Assembly (NCBI GenBank): GCA_964466745.1
Contig: CAYXOX010000071.1
Location: forward strand, 1-14,381
Origin: CAYXOX01 sp964466745
GTDB taxonomy: Bacteria > Pseudomonadota > Alphaproteobacteria > Rhodobacterales > Rhodobacteraceae
Reading direction: 5' to 3'
DNA length: 14,381 bases
Shown: positions 12,365 to 14,381 of the stretch, piece after piece
Layout: every line of letters begins with the position of its first letter
Numbering within the stretch: the first letter of the stretch is position 1
Translations under genes and position numbers: made by a program
The notes under the pieces: model-generated
Database searches by the model: none
Seen by the model: the letters and a program-made list of their open reading frames with translations, nothing else
What the model was told of the DNA's origin: nothing

Positions 12365-14381
12365 TCAGGAGAAGCGGTTGTCCCGCGGGAAGCCCCGTGG
12401 CGCCATGCGGCCGGCGCTGGCGCGTTTGCCCTGCCATTCGGCAAGCTCGCTGGCTCCGACCGTCCGCGTTCGCCCGGCGGGGTCGAGCCAGCTCAGGCCC
12501 TCGGCAAGGGTGAAGCAGCGGGCGTCCGAGAGCCCGCCGTCCTTGAATTTCTGCAGGCGCACGCCCTTGCCCCGGCCCATCTCGGGTAACTCGTCCATCG
12601 GGAAGACGAGCAGCTTCCTGTTCTCTCCCACGCAGGCCACGTGATCGCCCTCGGCCTCGCGGCACACCGCCGCGACCGCGGGCGGGCGCAGGTTGAGCAC
12701 CTGCTTGCCCGCGCGCGTCTGGGCGACCACCTCATCCTCGGGCACGAGGAACCCGTCGCCCGCGGAAGACGCGAGCAGCAGCCGGGCGCCGGGCCGATGC
12801 ACGCGCAGCGCCACGATCTCCGACTCGTTGGGCAGATCGACCATGAGCCGGACCGGCTCGCCCATGCCCCGGCCTCCGGGCAGCCCGGCGGCAGATAACG
12901 TGTAGACGCGCCCGTTGGAGCCAAGCAGCAGCAATCGGTCGGTCGTCTCGGCGTGGATCATGAAGCGCGGGCCGTCGCCATCCTTGAACTTCACCTCGGT
13001 ATCGAGCGCGAGGTGGCCCTTGAGCGCCCGGATCCAGCCCATGCGCGAGCAGACCACTGTCAGCGGTTCGCGGTCGATCATCGCCTCGAGCGGGACGTCG
13101 GCGATCTCCTCGGCCTCGGCGAAGCCCGTGCGGCGGGCGCCGCCGGGGGCAGTCGCGCCGAACGCCTTCCGGACTTCGCGGATCTGCTCGGTGATCCGCG
13201 CCCACTGCAGGCTTTCCTCGGCCAGCAGGTCCTCCAGCTCGGCACGCTCCTCGGTCAGGGCATCGCGCTCGCGGCGCAGCTCCATCTCCTCGAGGCGGCG
13301 CAGCGAGCGCAGCCGCATGTTGAGGATCGCCTCCGCCTGCAGTTCGCTGAGATCGAACTCGGCCATCATGACCGGCTTTGGCTCGTCCTCCGTGCGGATG
13401 ATCTCGATCACGCGGTCCAGGTTGAGAAAGGCCGTGATGTAGCCTTCGAGCACCTCCAGGCGGTGGTCGATCTTCTCCAGCCGGTGCCGGGAGCGGCGCA
13501 GGAGCACGTCGCGACGGTGATCGAGGAAGGCGCGCAGCACCTCCTTCAACGAACAGACCTTGGGCGTGCGACCGTCGATCAGCACGTTCATGTTCATCGA
13601 GAAACGGATCTCCAGGTCGCTTTGGCGGAACAGCATGCCCATGAGCACCGCGGGCTCCACGTTGCGCGAGCGCGGTTCGAGCACGACGCGGATGTCGTCG
13701 GCACTTTCGTCGCGCACATCGGCCAGAAGCGGAACCTTCCTGGTCTGGATAACCTCGGCCAGCTTCTCGATCAGCTTGGATTTCTGCACCTGGTAGGGGA
13801 TCTCGGTAACGACGATCTGCCACTGGCCGCGGCCCAGCTCCTCCACCTCCCAGCGCGCGCGAAGGCGGAACGCGCCGCGCCCTGTTCGGTAGGCCTCGCG
13901 GATGCTCTCGGGAGGCTCGACGATCACGCCGCCCGTGGGAAAATCGGGGCCCGGCACGAGGTCCACGAGGGTTTCGTCGCGGGCGCCGGGAGACCTGATC
14001 AGATGAAGGCAGGCCGCGCACAGCTCGTCGAGATTGTGGGGCGGGATGTTCGTGGCCATGCCCACCGCGATCCCGCTGGAGCCGTTCGCGAGCAGGTTGG
14101 GGAAGGCGGCCGGCAGCACCACCGGTTCGGTCTGGGTGCCGTCGTAGTTGTCGCGGAAATCGACGGCGTTCTCGGCAAGCCCCTCCATCAGCGCCTCGGC
14201 GGCCGCTGTCAGCCTTGCCTCGGTGTAGCGCGAGGCCGCAGGGTTGTCGCCGTCCACGCTGCCGAAGTTGCCCTGCCCGTCGACAAGCGGGTAGCGCACG
14301 TTGAAATCCTGCGCGAGCCGCGCCATCGCGTCGTAGATCGCGCCATCGCCGTGCGGATGGAAGTTGCCCATCACGTCGCCC
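12365..14381 (-). CDS. parC: DNA topoisomerase IV subunit A, C-terminal 671 or so residues
   Basis: Cuts and rejoins DNA, with ParE, to unlink daughter chromosomes. The gene enters from the right edge mid-protein at 'GDVMGNFHPHGDGAIYDAM', just before the winged-helix end of the active site. The catalytic Tyr is in 'SRYTEARLTAAAEAL' (codon 14225-14227). 'GIAVGMATNIPPHNLDELC', 'EIPYQVQKSKLIEKLAEV' and the coiled-coil 'LDLSELQAEAILNMRLRSL'-type region ('SELQAEAILNMRLRSLRRLE') follow. The C-terminal beta-pinwheel has no GyrA box (QRRGGKG) but ends with 'MGRGKGVRLQKFKDGG', which favours ParC over GyrA. The quinolone positions equal to E. coli Ser80 and Glu84 are Gly and Asp here. Its stop faces that of the transglycosylase gene 147 bp away. 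First ~75 residues are outside the window. Confidence 0.95.
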   Translation of the reverse strand, partial: GDVMGNFHPHGDGAIYDAMARLAQDFNVRYPLVDGQGNFGSVDGDNPAASRYTEARLTAAAEALMEGLAENAVDFRDNYDGTQTEPVVLPAAFPNLLANGSSGIAVGMATNIPPHNLDELCAACLHLIRSPGARDETLVDLVPGPDFPTGGVIVEPPESIREAYRTGRGAFRLRARWEVEELGRGQWQIVVTEIPYQVQKSKLIEKLAEVIQTRKVPLLADVRDESADDIRVVLEPRSRNVEPAVLMGMLFRQSDLEIRFSMNMNVLIDGRTPKVCSLKEVLRAFLDHRRDVLLRRSRHRLEKIDHRLEVLEGYITAFLNLDRVIEIIRTEDEPKPVMMAEFDLSELQAEAILNMRLRSLRRLEEMELRRERDALTEERAELEDLLAEESLQWARITEQIREVRKAFGATAPGGARRTGFAEAEEIADVPLEAMIDREPLTVVCSRMGWIRALKGHLALDTEVKFKDGDGPRFMIHAETTDRLLLLGSNGRVYTLSAAGLPGGRGMGEPVRLMVDLPNESEIVALRVHRPGARLLLASSAGDGFLVPEDEVVAQTRAGKQVLNLRPPAVAAVCREAEGDHVACVGENRKLLVFPMDELPEMGRGKGVRLQKFKDGGLSDARCFTLAEGLSWLDPAGRTRTVGASELAEWQGKRASAGRMAPRGFPRDNRFS

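Noticed and set aside
12732..14021. A 429-codon second minus-strand frame inside parC
   Set aside because: Arg/Pro-rich shadow translation in another frame of parC, without a conserved motif.
12365..14381. GyrA instead of ParC
   Set aside because: No GyrA box (QRRGGKG-like) in the C-terminal domain; the 'GRGKGVRLQKFKDG' ending and blade sequences suit ParC.
1..14381. CRISPR arrays, insertion sequences, prophage, toxin-antitoxin or defence genes
   Set aside because: No regularly spaced repeats, transposase or integrase motifs, or unusual composition were found; nearly all sequence is explained by housekeeping genes.

Overview
The window is a dense, GC-rich stretch of housekeeping chromosome. 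It most likely comes from an alphaproteobacterium of the Rhodobacterales (Rhodobacter, Paracoccus or roseobacter relatives). This rests on base composition, on a long (118 aa) omega subunit next to a RelA/SpoT homologue, on tandem peptide deformylases followed by fmt, and on the style of the MltB-type transglycosylase and ParC. I place it from protein resemblance and memory of gene order, not from a search. I count 19 protein genes. I see no tRNA, rRNA, CRISPR array, insertion sequence or phage gene.

Layout. (1) Positions 1-789, minus strand: rpoZ then a truncated RelA/SpoT-type (p)ppGpp enzyme. (2) 1031-2119, plus: a NYN-domain (LabA-like) putative RNase and a YqaA-family membrane protein, meeting tail to tail with a small exported c-type cytochrome (2122-2559, minus). 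(3) 2729-5757, plus: a tightly packed five-gene run of ispH, a DUF1905/YdeI-like protein, a DUF3429 membrane protein, a glutathione S-transferase-like protein and rnhA. Three of its junctions are 4-base start/stop overlaps. (4) 5773-7978, minus: def, a second def-like gene, fmt and an 86-aa membrane protein, every junction overlapping by 1-4 bases. This is the N-formyl-methionine start/removal module. (5) 8075-10389, plus: a PatB/MalY-type PLP enzyme and a glutathionyl-hydroquinone reductase. The latter overlaps by 17 bp a convergent single-domain response regulator (10373-10753, minus). (6) 10988-12217, plus: an exported MltB-family lytic transglycosylase with a C-terminal peptidoglycan-binding domain. 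(7) 12365-14381, minus: parC, running off the right edge.

The window is not an accessory island, and I do not see a new defence or mobile system. The points most worth a second look are: the second deformylase, which keeps the metal ligands but has Gln in place of the catalytic Glu (HQIDH); a 10-N assembly gap in fmt whose flanks suggest that only about one codon is missing; a receiver-domain protein lacking the conserved lysine; Gly/Asp at the quinolone-determining positions of ParC; and several inverted repeats in divergent promoter regions (ispH/cytochrome and response regulator/transglycosylase).
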